Shown: piece after piece, positions 52,427 to 61,681 of the stretch
Numbering within the stretch: the first letter of the stretch is position 1
Layout of the letters: each line of letters begins with the position of its first letter
Assembly (NCBI GenBank): GCA_035516795.1
Contig: DATIZX010000076.1
Span: forward strand, 1-64,000
Direction of reading: 5' to 3'
DNA length: 64,000 nucleotides
DNA from: DATJBF01 sp035516795
GTDB lineage: Bacteria > Verrucomicrobiota > Verrucomicrobiia > Palsa-1439
Program-made: the position numbers and the translations under genes
The notes under the pieces: generated by a model
The model's database searches: none
What the model saw: the letters and a program-made list of their open reading frames with translations, nothing else
Told to the model about the DNA's origin: nothing

Positions 52427-54583
52427 ATGCGTTGGCGGAACCTTTCAACTTTGTCGGGTGGATTGCTCATTTGTCTTGTGGCGGCGGGTCAGATTGCGCA
52501 TCCCACGAACCTTGCAGCAGTGGATCTTCCCTATAACAGCACCTGTCCCATCGTTTATGACAACGACTCGCATGATGACATGTACACCGACGAATATCTG
52601 CTGGCTCTGGCCAGCGCTGGTGAAATCACACTGAAAGGCATGATCACCACCTCGGGTGGCTGGCGGGAGCCGCTATTCCCCGATCCGGTTTTTGTATTTC
52701 AATGGCCCTTGGCAGGTCGGAGCGAAATCGTCGGCAAGGCCTGGCGCAGTGGCTTCACCAATCTTCCAACGCCAGTGGCCGGTTCCGGCAGCGCACTGCT
52801 CAAACCCTCCTCGGGGCTTATCGAAGATACTTTGCCCGACGACACTCCCGGCGCCCGCCTGATCGTCAATGAAGCGAAGAACGCGAGCCCCAGTCAGCCG
52901 CTCGTAGTCGTGATGGGCGGTCCGCCAACCACTTTGGCCAGTGCCTATCTGCTCGATCCGTCAATTGCCGACAACGTGGTGTTGGCTTGGCTTGGCGGAG
53001 GTCCGGGCGAAAACGATATGCAAAACTACAACGATCTCGTGGACCGTTGGGCCACATACATTGTCGTTCATCGACTGCGCGTTGTGCTCTTCGGACCGGT
53101 GTTTAATCAGGCCCCATTGGTGCCGAAATCGCAGTTGACGGAGTTGCCGAACACCGAGTTGCGTCCTTGGATGATCGACAAGGAATTGCCCAACGCGAAT
53201 CTGCCGAACGGATTCGATCACGATGCACCACCAGCCATCAGTCTGCTACGCCCGGATTATGTCTTTGCCGCAAAGCCCAAATCCTTCAGCAGCGTCGATG
53301 CGAGCGGCGTCATTACCCTTCAAGACGACCCGACCGGTAATATCCTGATGGTCACCCAAGCCGACCAGAACATTGGAACCGAGGAGTGGTGGCGCGCGTT
53401 GGAAAACCCGGCGGCGTACGGCTACGACCCGTTGCCTCCCACGCTCACGCCGTTTGCTGGAACGCCGGCAGTAATACCGGGGGGCATCGAAGCAGAAGAT
53501 TTTGATTACGGTGGCCCTGAAGTTGCCTACCACGATCTCAATGTAAAGACGATGGACCAAAATGCGAAGCGAAACATCACAACCTTTCGTGTAACCGACA
53601 ACGTGGACTTCGATTACTGTTCGGATTTCAATGGCGGTTACGCGATTGCCCGGGCTCAGAAGGGGGAATGGCTCAACTACAGCGTCAACGTCACGACAGC
53701 CGGTTTGTACACGCTTCACGCTCGCGTCTCCTCATCCGGCAATGGCGGGATATTTCACGTCGCCTTCGATAGCGTCGATAAAACCGGGCCAATCAAGATT
53801 CCCAACACTCACTATTTGCAGAACTGGCGGACCATATCCACGGCACCTGTGGCTTTGGATTCAGGGCAACATGTCATGAGTATCATCATCGATGCCAACG
53901 GCGCTCACGGCGTGGCCGGTGACATCAACTACTTGGATTTCGAGTTGGGAGATTCTGTGGCTTCCAACCAGTCTGCTGTGCTTGGAACCTGGGACATTTC
54001 CATGAGGGGATCGAAGGACGGCGTGGGCTTGGTCACATTCAACGAGGACTCCACGTTGACCGGCTACGGAATCCGCACGGATTGTTCCGGCGTCTTCCAA
54101 CTCTCCGGATCGTGGCAGAAGGGCCGGAGGGGAATTCTGGTCACTGCTATTCGGGATTCCGACTGTGGATCCGTTCAGACACAACTGAGACTCACGGTGC
54201 AAAGCAACGGGCGTCTTCTTGCCGCGGCGGACGGCAGTAGCAGGTCTCGCTGGCAAGGTGACAGGGCACCGACCGAACCCATTCTAGATGGATACTGGTT
54301 TGGCACAATTCGAATGCCAGGCACGCACACCACTTCGTCTCAAGTATACAGGCTGATTCCCGAGGGAGATCTGCCTGGCGTATTCGACATCAGCGATGGG
54401 AACACGGATGCGCCTCTGGGCGAAGGCATCGTAACTTCGGCGCATTTGGTTGAAGCCTATTTGACCATCAACGGGAATCCCGCTGCTTTTATTGGCCGAT
54501 TCAACTCTGTAAAACGAATCTTGAAGCTGAAAACAGCAAACAGGGCGGCAAGAAGAATCATCATCAAGGCCAGCCAGCAGTAA
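52427..54583 (+). CDS. Secreted nucleoside-hydrolase-like protein with CBM6 module
   Basis: 718 residues; GGGAG lies five bases before the ATG. Signal peptide (GGLLICLVAAGQ, near 11-22). Residues ~40-330 resemble inosine-uridine nucleoside hydrolases: YDNDSHDDMYTDEYLLALA (44-62) stands for the Ca-binding Asp cluster, though the spacing is one residue shorter than the usual DxDxxxDD. LVVVMGGPPTTLASAYLLDP and VVLAWLGGGPGEND fill the next family positions. Residues ~355-510 are a CBM6 carbohydrate-binding module (IEAEDFDYGG to GDINYLDFEL). The last ~200 residues form a two-part beta domain I do not recognise. A tandem paralogue follows 20 bases later. Confidence 0.75.
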   Translation: MRWRNLSTLSGGLLICLVAAGQIAHPTNLAAVDLPYNSTCPIVYDNDSHDDMYTDEYLLALASAGEITLKGMITTSGGWREPLFPDPVFVFQWPLAGRSEIVGKAWRSGFTNLPTPVAGSGSALLKPSSGLIEDTLPDDTPGARLIVNEAKNASPSQPLVVVMGGPPTTLASAYLLDPSIADNVVLAWLGGGPGENDMQNYNDLVDRWATYIVVHRLRVVLFGPVFNQAPLVPKSQLTELPNTELRPWMIDKELPNANLPNGFDHDAPPAISLLRPDYVFAAKPKSFSSVDASGVITLQDDPTGNILMVTQADQNIGTEEWWRALENPAAYGYDPLPPTLTPFAGTPAVIPGGIEAEDFDYGGPEVAYHDLNVKTMDQNAKRNITTFRVTDNVDFDYCSDFNGGYAIARAQKGEWLNYSVNVTTAGLYTLHARVSSSGNGGIFHVAFDSVDKTGPIKIPNTHYLQNWRTISTAPVALDSGQHVMSIIIDANGAHGVAGDINYLDFELGDSVASNQSAVLGTWDISMRGSKDGVGLVTFNEDSTLTGYGIRTDCSGVFQLSGSWQKGRRGILVTAIRDSDCGSVQTQLRLTVQSNGRLLAAADGSSRSRWQGDRAPTEPILDGYWFGTIRMPGTHTTSSQVYRLIPEGDLPGVFDISDGNTDAPLGEGIVTSAHLVEAYLTINGNPAAFIGRFNSVKRILKLKTANRAARRIIIKASQQ

Positions 54584-54603
54584 GTCAAATCACCTCATCT
54601 CCC

Positions 54604-56472
54604 ATGTGCTCGCGATTCAGAAATAAGTATTCAAAAGCCACGCTGCTCGTCGCGATCGTGCTGCCGCTTGCCCTGCAGGAACTCCTTGCCATTTCACTTC
54701 CATACGATCACACCTGCCCCGTGGTCTATGATAACGACTCCCACGATGATATGTACACGGACGAGTATCTGCTCGCATTGGCCAGCGCCGGTTCGATCGC
54801 TCTCAAGGGCATGATTACCAGTTCCTGTGGCTGGAGCGAGCCGCTGTTTCCCGATCCCGTTTTCGTGTTTGAATGGCCGTTGGCGGGTCGGAGCGAAATC
54901 GTGGGCAAAGCCCTACGCAGTGGGATGACGAACGCGCCCACCCCGGTCGCCGGCTCCGGTGTCGCCTTGGTTAAACCTGTTTCCGGAGTTATCGAAGACA
55001 CCGCACCAGTGGACACGCCGGGCGCTCATCTGATTGTGGATCAAGCGAACAACGCCTCCGCCAGTCAGCCGCTGGTTGTCATCATGGGCGCGCCTCCCAC
55101 GACCGTGGCCAGTGCCTATCTGCTCGATAACTCGATTACCGATCGTGTCGTCCTCGCTTGGCTAGGTGGTGGTCCTGGTGAAAATCAGATGCAGAATTAC
55201 AACGATGTGGTTGACCCATGGGCGACGCAGATCGTTGTCCGGCGCTTTCGCACCTATCTCTTCGGTCCAGTGTTCGACCAATCCCCGGTCGTAACCAAAT
55301 CTGATCTGGCTGCTCTGTTGCCCCATACCGAACTGCGCCAATGGATGATCGACAAGAACTTGCCAAACGCCAACCTGCCCAATGGACGCGATCACGATGC
55401 GCCACCAGCAATTACTTTGATGCGGCCGGATTACATCGTTGGGGCGGAGACGAAGTCCTTCGATTACGCCGATGCGAACGGGAACGTTTTCCTAAAAGAT
55501 GACGCGAACGGAAATGTCATGATGGTTACGAATGTGAATGAATCCATCGGCACTTCCGAATGGTGGCGCGCTCTCACAAATCTCGCCGCTTACGGCGGCA
55601 GTCCTCTGCCACCCGTGCTAACTCCGTACGGGGGTGTTCCGGCCCAAATTCCCGGCACCATTCAGGCCGAGAATTACGATTATGGTGGCCCCGAGGTCGC
55701 CTACCACGATCTCGATGTCAAAGTCATGGACGATAACGCGACTCGCTCGATCACGACATTTCGAGTTACCGATTGGGTTGATTTCGATCCGGCCAGTGGC
55801 GATGCCGGCGGCTATGCTCTCGCCGTCGCACAGCCCACCGAATGGGAGGATTATACTGTCAACGTCCTGCAGTCCGGGTTATACACAATCGACGCTCGCG
55901 TTGCCTCCAAAGGGGCCGGGGGTTCGTTCCATATCGAATTTGACGGATCGAACGTTACCGGCTCCATGTTCGTCCCGGACACGGGCGATTGGCAAAACTG
56001 GCAGACAATTACCGCCAGCAATATCAGTCTTACTGCCGGGCAGCAAACGATGCGCATTGTGATGGATACCGGTGGAGTTTCGAATCTGGTGGGCGACATC
56101 AATTACGTGCGCATCTGGACCGCCGGTGAAAACGGGCCCGACGACGATCCCGATGGCGATGGCTTCAGCAATTCACAGGAAGACATGCTGGGAACCGATC
56201 CGCTCGACGCCGACAGCCATATCGCGTTGGAAATTTCGCCGCAGAACGATGACTCCATAAAGTTGGACTACCAATCAGTCGTCCGTCGACTCTACACCAT
56301 CGAGTACAAAGACGGTTTTGCGGAGACGAATTGGACATCGATTACGAACTGCGAAGATATCGCCGGCACGGGTTCGATCACCAGTTATATCGACGATGGC
56401 AGCGGCACCGGCTCTGCGCCCACGGCAACGACGAATCGCTTCTACCGTCTGCGAGTGACTTTGCCTCCCTAG
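54604..56472 (+). CDS. Secreted nucleoside-hydrolase-like protein with CBM6 module and Ca-binding linker
   Basis: 622 residues. Signal peptide in KATLLVAIVLPLALQELLA. Residues ~30-330 match the upstream paralogue closely (VVYDNDSHDDMYTDEYLLALASAG, WLGGGPGENQMQNYNDVV). The CBM6 module (IQAENYDYGGPEVAYHDLD to GDINYVRI) is conserved too. The C-terminus differs: DDDPDGDGFSNSQEDMLGTDP is a thrombospondin-type Ca-binding linker, followed by an ~85-residue beta domain ending FYRLRVTLPP. That tail is typical of verrucomicrobial exported proteins. Tandem duplication followed by module swapping. Confidence 0.75.
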   Translation: MCSRFRNKYSKATLLVAIVLPLALQELLAISLPYDHTCPVVYDNDSHDDMYTDEYLLALASAGSIALKGMITSSCGWSEPLFPDPVFVFEWPLAGRSEIVGKALRSGMTNAPTPVAGSGVALVKPVSGVIEDTAPVDTPGAHLIVDQANNASASQPLVVIMGAPPTTVASAYLLDNSITDRVVLAWLGGGPGENQMQNYNDVVDPWATQIVVRRFRTYLFGPVFDQSPVVTKSDLAALLPHTELRQWMIDKNLPNANLPNGRDHDAPPAITLMRPDYIVGAETKSFDYADANGNVFLKDDANGNVMMVTNVNESIGTSEWWRALTNLAAYGGSPLPPVLTPYGGVPAQIPGTIQAENYDYGGPEVAYHDLDVKVMDDNATRSITTFRVTDWVDFDPASGDAGGYALAVAQPTEWEDYTVNVLQSGLYTIDARVASKGAGGSFHIEFDGSNVTGSMFVPDTGDWQNWQTITASNISLTAGQQTMRIVMDTGGVSNLVGDINYVRIWTAGENGPDDDPDGDGFSNSQEDMLGTDPLDADSHIALEISPQNDDSIKLDYQSVVRRLYTIEYKDGFAETNWTSITNCEDIAGTGSITSYIDDGSGTGSAPTATTNRFYRLRVTLPP

Positions 56473-56491
56473 AGAAGCTTGGACGTCACGA

Positions 56492-57565
56492 TCAAGCTCT
56501 ACGGTGCCGAAGCCGGTCCAAGGCCACCGCGACGATGATGATGATGCCGATGACCATTTCTTGCACCCACTTGGGCCAGCCCATTTGTTGTCCGCCCGTG
56601 TACAGCATCGTAATGGTCAGCGCCCCGATGATCGTGCCGAGAATGGAACCTTCCCCGCCAGTAAAACTCGCGCCACCGATAATCACTGCTGCAATCACGA
56701 ACAGCTCATACATTACCGCCGTGGTTGGTTGCCCGATACCGCCGATGTAGGAGAATTGCATTAACCCGGCCACGCCACAGAAAAATCCGCTGGCTGTGTA
56801 CACGAATAATTTCGTCCGCCCCACCGACACACCGCACAATCGAGCAGTTTCTTCGTTGGAACCGACGGCGAAGATATGCCGGCCCAAACGTGTATATCGC
56901 AGTAGCAACGCCGCAATAACGACCCCAACGATCAGAATCCACACCCCGGTCGGCAAAAGAATGCCGCTATGCCCATGCGTCGATAACGTTGGGTCCATGA
57001 TTCTATTGATCCAGGTGTCTTGCGGCGGGTAAATGTCGCGTTCGCGAGCAATGCCTTTGGCCAGCCCGCGAAACATTCCCATCGTGCCGAGAGTCACGAT
57101 AAACGGCACGAGCCGCAGCCCAACGATGATGCCTCCATTCGCCAAACCAGCCACCGTAGTGATGACGACGCCAGCCAAAACCGCGAGAATGGGCGCGAGC
57201 ACCGGATGCAGGGCCACCACGCTCTGCACCGAACCGTCCGCACCGGCCACGTTCAAATTAAGAACCCACGCCACCGTGACCACCGACAGCGCAATCAGCG
57301 AACCGGCGGAGAGATCAATGCCCCCGGCGACAATCACCATCGTCATGCCCAGGCCAGCCGTGGCATACACGCAACTCTGGCGCAGGATGTTTTCGAGGTT
57401 GCGCAGGGTATAGAATTTCCCGCCCTCGACGAGTACGGCAAAAAAGATAAACACGGCAAGAAGCGCAATGAACCGCCCAAAAACATTGCCCAAAACAAGT
57501 TTGGGTCGCCTGCGGTGCTCCTCCGTGGCGTTCGGCACCAGGGGAGTTTCAATGGGATCGCTCAT
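56492..57565 (-). CDS. Ribose-family sugar ABC importer permease
   Basis: 357 residues with about nine hydrophobic helices. FYTLRNLENILRQSCVYATAGLGMTMVIVAGGIDLSAGSLIAL (near 50-92) carries the EAA-like and GGIDLSxG signatures of RbsC/XylH-type permeases. GMFRGLAKGIARERDIY and EGSILGTIIGALTITMLYTG follow. ATGA-coupled to the ATPase gene. The stop is only 19 bases from the convergent CBM6 gene, with no terminator hairpin evident. Substrate not determined. Confidence 0.9.
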   Translation of the reverse strand: MSDPIETPLVPNATEEHRRRPKLVLGNVFGRFIALLAVFIFFAVLVEGGKFYTLRNLENILRQSCVYATAGLGMTMVIVAGGIDLSAGSLIALSVVTVAWVLNLNVAGADGSVQSVVALHPVLAPILAVLAGVVITTVAGLANGGIIVGLRLVPFIVTLGTMGMFRGLAKGIARERDIYPPQDTWINRIMDPTLSTHGHSGILLPTGVWILIVGVVIAALLLRYTRLGRHIFAVGSNEETARLCGVSVGRTKLFVYTASGFFCGVAGLMQFSYIGGIGQPTTAVMYELFVIAAVIIGGASFTGGEGSILGTIIGALTITMLYTGGQQMGWPKWVQEMVIGIIIIVAVALDRLRHRRA

Positions 57566-59085
57566 GTTTCTTCCTGTCCGATGGCGGCCGTCATCAGCTT
57601 TTGTTCATTCCAATCGTCGCGCTCACGAGCTTCGCCGAGCCGACCGCGGCACATGACGGCAATGCGGTCGCACACGCCGAGCAGTTCGGGAATGTAGCTG
57701 CTTACCATTAGCACCGCTTTCCCTCGGGCTGCCAGTTCGTCAATCAGCCGGTAAATCTGCGCCTTTGATCCCACGTCGATTCCACGGGTCGGTTCGTCCA
57801 GCAACAGGACGTCAACGTCGGCATGCAGCAAACGCGCGATGGCTACTTTCTGTTGATTGCCGCCAGACAGATCGCCAAGTCGTTGGGACGCATTCAGACA
57901 TTTGATAGGAATTTGCGCGATCCACGGCTCACAGGCCGCCCGCTGTCGCGAAGGCAACACGAATCGCCAAGGTCCCAGCCCCTGCAGTCGCGGCAGAGTC
58001 ACATTCTCAGCAATGCTCAAACCGTACGCCAAACCTTCCATCCTCCGATCCTCGCTCACCATACCCACGCGCTCTGTCCAGCGTTGCGAAGGCGTCTGCG
58101 CACCTTGAAAAACGCCGACGCGAATTTCGCCGCGTTGGACACGATCCAGTCCGAAAATCGTGCGCATCAACTCCGTCCGTCCGGCGCCAATCAAACCGGA
58201 AATGCCCAACACTTCACCGCGCCGCAATCGCAAGGATGCTGCACGAGGTTTCGCGAAGCCGCTCAGTTCCTTGATCTCGAGAACGACGTCGCCCGGCGTC
58301 CGCGACGAACGCGGGTATAACTCGTTTACCTCACGACCCACCATCAGCGCAATGATTCGATCCAGGGATGTGCCTACCGTTTTCCCCGTGCCGACAGTCT
58401 CACCGTCGCGTAACACCGTAAACCGGTCGGCGATTTGCTGCGCTTCCTCCAAAAAGTGAGAAATGTACACGACGGAAATGCCGCGCGACTTCAAGCGGCG
58501 GATGAGCGCGAACAATCTCTCGATGTCTTTTGCCGTCAAAGAACTCGTTGGTTCATCCAGCACCAACACCCGACAGTCGAGAGCGACCGCACGCGCGATC
58601 TCGACGAGTTGCTGCTGCGCGACAGACAACTGGCGCACCTGAATCTCGGGCACAATTTGGTCCAGCCCGACCGTGCTCAACGCCGCCGTCGCTCGCTGTC
58701 GCATGGCCTTCCATCGCACCAGTGGACCGTGCGTCGGCTCGACGCCCAACAGGATGTTTTCCATCACGGACAAGTGCGGCGCCAGCGCCAGTTCCTGATA
58801 AATCATCGCCACGCCGCTGTGCCGCGCCCGCCACGGATTTCCCGGTGCGAAGGGCTTTCCATCGAGAAACATTCGGCCGTCGTCTGGTCGGAGGGCACCC
58901 GCAAGGATCTTCATCAACGTGCTTTTGCCGGCACCGTTCTCCCCAACCAGCGCCATCACTTCGCCGGGCATCACGACAAGATCGACTCCCCGCAATGCCT
59001 CGGTGGCGCCGAAACGCTTGCGCACCCCGCGCATTTCGAGGCGCGCCGAATCAGGCTTGGCAGATTCGTCGGCGGAGGGGACCAT
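57562..59085 (-). CDS. Ribose-family sugar ABC importer ATPase (double)
   Basis: 507 residues from ATG 59085; a TTG one codon upstream is also possible. Two nucleotide-binding domains: the first with ALVGENGAGKSTLMKILAG (Walker A, near 40) and LSVAQQQLVEIARAV (signature). The second has the degenerate GISGLIGAGRTELMRTIFG and the signature LSGGNQQKVAIARLL near 400, with DVLLLDEPTRGIDVGSK. This is the RbsA/MglA pattern. Energises import of the sugar bound by the neighbouring substrate-binding protein. Confidence 0.92.
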   Translation of the reverse strand: MVPSADESAKPDSARLEMRGVRKRFGATEALRGVDLVVMPGEVMALVGENGAGKSTLMKILAGALRPDDGRMFLDGKPFAPGNPWRARHSGVAMIYQELALAPHLSVMENILLGVEPTHGPLVRWKAMRQRATAALSTVGLDQIVPEIQVRQLSVAQQQLVEIARAVALDCRVLVLDEPTSSLTAKDIERLFALIRRLKSRGISVVYISHFLEEAQQIADRFTVLRDGETVGTGKTVGTSLDRIIALMVGREVNELYPRSSRTPGDVVLEIKELSGFAKPRAASLRLRRGEVLGISGLIGAGRTELMRTIFGLDRVQRGEIRVGVFQGAQTPSQRWTERVGMVSEDRRMEGLAYGLSIAENVTLPRLQGLGPWRFVLPSRQRAACEPWIAQIPIKCLNASQRLGDLSGGNQQKVAIARLLHADVDVLLLDEPTRGIDVGSKAQIYRLIDELAARGKAVLMVSSYIPELLGVCDRIAVMCRGRLGEARERDDWNEQKLMTAAIGQEET

Positions 59086-59091
59086 CAACGG

Positions 59092-60069
59092 TTACTCGAG
59101 GCCGCACAATTTGCGGACTTCGGGATCGGTCGCCAACTTCTCTTTGGTGACGAGCTCCGTACCGGTGTCGATCACAGCCGGCACCTTCTCCTTACGGATA
59201 ACCTTTACGAGGGTTTGCACCACCAGGTATCCCATCTTGGCTGGATTCTGCGCCACCAGAGCATCGATGGTTCCATTCTGGACATCCTCGACCAACCGCT
59301 TGGAAGTGTCGAATCCAACAAACTTGGCGTCCACTTTGACGCCGCTCTTTTGCAGGTCTTCCAGTGCGGAGGCAAGTCCGATCGTGGAATAAAGATTGCA
59401 GGCGAACAAACCATCCAAGTTGAGCCGGCCATCCTTCACGAATTTCTCCAGCGTGTTGGCCGCGGCAGTTTTGCACCCTTCGATGGTTCCCGTGTCGGGA
59501 TAGGGATCGGCGACAACGTCATAACCCGCGGCTTTGGCAGCCTCGATAAACCCGGCGGCACGCGCTTCGGTGCTTCCCGTGCCCTGGACAAACCGCATGC
59601 ACATGACCCGCGCCGCCTTCTTGTGGCCAATCAATCGGGCCAATTCCTGCGCGCCAAGCACGCCACCATGTTTGTTGTCCGTCGCCACAAAGCTGCTCTG
59701 CGCGGTGCCATCGACAGCGGAGTCGAACACGACAACCGGGATGCCCGCGGCCACCGCATCCTCGACTTCCCGGCGTGTGGCAATCTTGTTCAACGGTGCC
59801 AGCGCTATGCCTTGCACTCCCATGTTGACCATGTTCTCGATGATCTTGTTCTGCTCAGCGATTTCAGTTTCGGTGACTGTACCCTCCCACTTCATCGTCA
59901 CGCCCAATTCTTGCGCCGCATTCTCAGCACCTTTGTGCACCGTTTCCCAGAACTCGCCGCCCGTACTCTTCGGAATAACGGCAATGGTCAGCTTGTCTTG
60001 CGCGAAAGAACTGCCGAGCCAGCCACCGGTAATCAGGATTGCCAGGAGTGCGATAACAGTCTTCTTCAT
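59092..60069 (-). CDS. Periplasmic sugar-binding protein (ribose family)
   Basis: 325 residues from the ATG at 60069, preceded by GGAGAG. The signal peptide reads MKKTVIALLAILITGGWLG, with cleavage probably after SFA. The mature part is a type I periplasmic-binding fold: KLTIAVIPKSTGGEFWETVHKGAENAAQELG, then ALAPLNKIATRREVEDAV, IPVVVFDSAV and a hinge region. FVGFDTSKRLVEDVQNGTIDALVAQNP fits the Peripla_BP_4 family. The likely ligand is a pentose, hexose or AI-2-like sugar. It leads the importer operon. Confidence 0.92.
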   Translation of the reverse strand: MKKTVIALLAILITGGWLGSSFAQDKLTIAVIPKSTGGEFWETVHKGAENAAQELGVTMKWEGTVTETEIAEQNKIIENMVNMGVQGIALAPLNKIATRREVEDAVAAGIPVVVFDSAVDGTAQSSFVATDNKHGGVLGAQELARLIGHKKAARVMCMRFVQGTGSTEARAAGFIEAAKAAGYDVVADPYPDTGTIEGCKTAAANTLEKFVKDGRLNLDGLFACNLYSTIGLASALEDLQKSGVKVDAKFVGFDTSKRLVEDVQNGTIDALVAQNPAKMGYLVVQTLVKVIRKEKVPAVIDTGTELVTKEKLATDPEVRKLCGLE

Positions 60070-60217
60070 GGTGCTCTCCGTGATCGTTTTCAGCCAGACT
60101 AAGACTTTTCCAGACGTTGGCAAGCTTTGCGTGACACGAATTGCCTTCCCAGGCCCCGGTGACGATCGCGACCTTACCAACGAGTTTCTTTGAGTCTGCA
60201 CTCGTTGCGTTGCTTCA
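60070..60217. promoter_or_regulatory. Leader between the alcohol dehydrogenase gene and the importer operon
   Basis: This 148-base stretch precedes the binding-protein gene on the minus strand. A weak TTGCCA with TAGTCT sixteen bases later is the best promoter I can find. The symmetric core AAGCTT within GCAAAGCTTGCC could be a repressor site, as for LacI-type regulators. Both are faint. Confidence 0.2.
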
Positions 60218-61229
60218 TCATTTCATCGTCAGCACGACACGAAATCGCGCCTTACCACTCAGCATACGGTCATAGGCTTCGTTCACGCGGTCCAGCGGAA
60301 AAACTTCATTCATCGAGCGCACGCCGGCGTGGGCGCTGAAAGACAGGGTGTCTTGCGAGTCAATGGATGTACCGGAATACCAGCCTTTCACCGAGCGTTG
60401 CCCGACAATCAACACCAACGGCGAGATTTGCAGAGCCTCGGCTGCGCCGACGACAATCAACGTGCCCTTCACAGCCAGTCCGCCCTGAACCACCCTCATG
60501 GCCGCGCCAGCGGCGACTGTCGAAATGATGACGCTCGCACCACCGAGCTTCTGCAACTCTGCGGCGAGATCCTGCGACTGGCTGTCGATGTAGACCGCTG
60601 CACCCAACTGCCGGGCGAGCGGTTCTTTGTCCTTGCCACGAGCGATGGCGACAACGTTGAAGCCCATCTTCGCGGCGTACTGCACCCCCAGATATCCCAA
60701 CCCACCAATTCCAAGCATCGCGACAATGTCGCCCGCGCGCCCCTGAGTTTCGCAAGGCATTGAACGTCGTTACCCCGGCGCACAGCAGCGGCGCAGCGTC
60801 CACGGGAGGCAATTCATTTGGAAACCTCGCCACGGCGCTCACGGGGGCGATCATGTACTCACCGTAACCCCCGTCGAAGCTGATGCCCGTGACTTGCTGA
60901 GTCTCGCACGCAAACTGATCCCCGCGCCGGCACGGGTCGCACCGACCGCAGTAACCGCCGTGCCAACCGACACCCACGCCTTGGCCCGGCGTCCATCCAA
61001 TCACGTCCGCGCCGATGGCATCGATGGTGCCGGCCACTTCATGCCCCGGAACGCGCGGGTATTGAATCCCGGGCCAATGGCCCTCCTTCACCAGCGAATC
61101 GCTGTGACAAATGCCGCAAGCCGCCATCTTGATCCGGACAACTCCCGGCGACGGCTGGGGTATTGGTTTTTCGACAATCTCAAACTGTCGTTTCGGCGCT
61201 GAAATTTGTGCCACACGCATTGTAGTCAT
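60218..61229 (-). pseudogene. Zinc alcohol dehydrogenase gene with a frameshift
   Basis: Full-length sense is about 337 residues in two frames. Frame one from 61229 has CGICHSDSLVKEGHW, PGHEVAG (catalytic zinc) and CGRCDPCRRGDQFAC (structural zinc), then reads through LRNSGARG. Frame two continues AGDIVAMLGIGGLGYLGVQYAAKMG (dinucleotide fold) to LTMK at 60218. The break lies in a GC-repeat at 60731-60743, where a two-base loss (GCGCGC tract) would produce it. Either a real inactivating mutation or a sequencing/assembly error in a GC tract. The 5' end has an AGAAGG ribosome-binding site. Confidence 0.85.
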
Positions 61230-61681
61230 AATTGTTCTGCCTTCTTTGATTTTCCGTTGATTCCACGCGTGTTGTCTTCGACCCTAATTGAGGTCGCGTT
61301 TATTCACCTCACTTCACGTTTGCCATCACGCCAGCTTCGCAAGTTCGTCCAGACGCGAGCGCATGCCAAGTGGATAACCTGCTAAAGGAAGGACAGGAAG
61401 ATTTCCTGCCGCGCGCCGATGCTGGTCCAAATGGTCGTGAAGTGCTCTCCGAAGCGCATGCCAGCGCGCGGGCCCGGGGTTACCCGCGTCACCATGCGCG
61501 CCAAACTCATCCACTTCAGTTTGCATCTTGGTCAGGACCAAGACTCCAAGGCGTGAGGGGCTGTTTCGTCCAAGTCAGTTCCACGACATGGTTTGGATCC
61601 GCCGCATGAATGTTTTGACCCTTCGACATCCCCATTGCATTTGCAGAAGCACGCATGCTAGCGTACGAGTTGTCTCGATTT
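61230..61681. other. Intergenic region between divergent genes, with the second repeat element
   Basis: About 450 bases with no supported gene. Two overlapping minus-strand frames exist (61326-61541, and 61382-61510 encoding 42 residues with GMRFGEHFTTIWTSIGARQE). They cover the motif-plus-hairpin element and conflict with each other in frame, so I do not call either a gene. A short stem CGACC/GGTCG lies near 61277-61294. No clear promoter for the peptidase gene could be identified. Confidence 0.5.
61427..61499. repeat. Motif-plus-hairpin element, copy B
   Basis: The block at 61427-61450 aligns with 51091-51116 at 23 of 26 positions, counting two one-base gaps. Three bases on is a large inverted repeat. 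The outer arms are GCGCATG (61454-61460) and CATGCGC (61493-61499). The inner arms are CGCGGG (61467-61472) and CCCGCG (61483-61488). The hairpin sequence differs from copy A, but its position relative to the block is the same. Confidence 0.45.

Noticed and set aside
61326..61541. 71-codon minus-strand frame in the intergenic region
   Set aside because: Overlaps in another phase with a second frame over the same repeat element; neither shows coding character.
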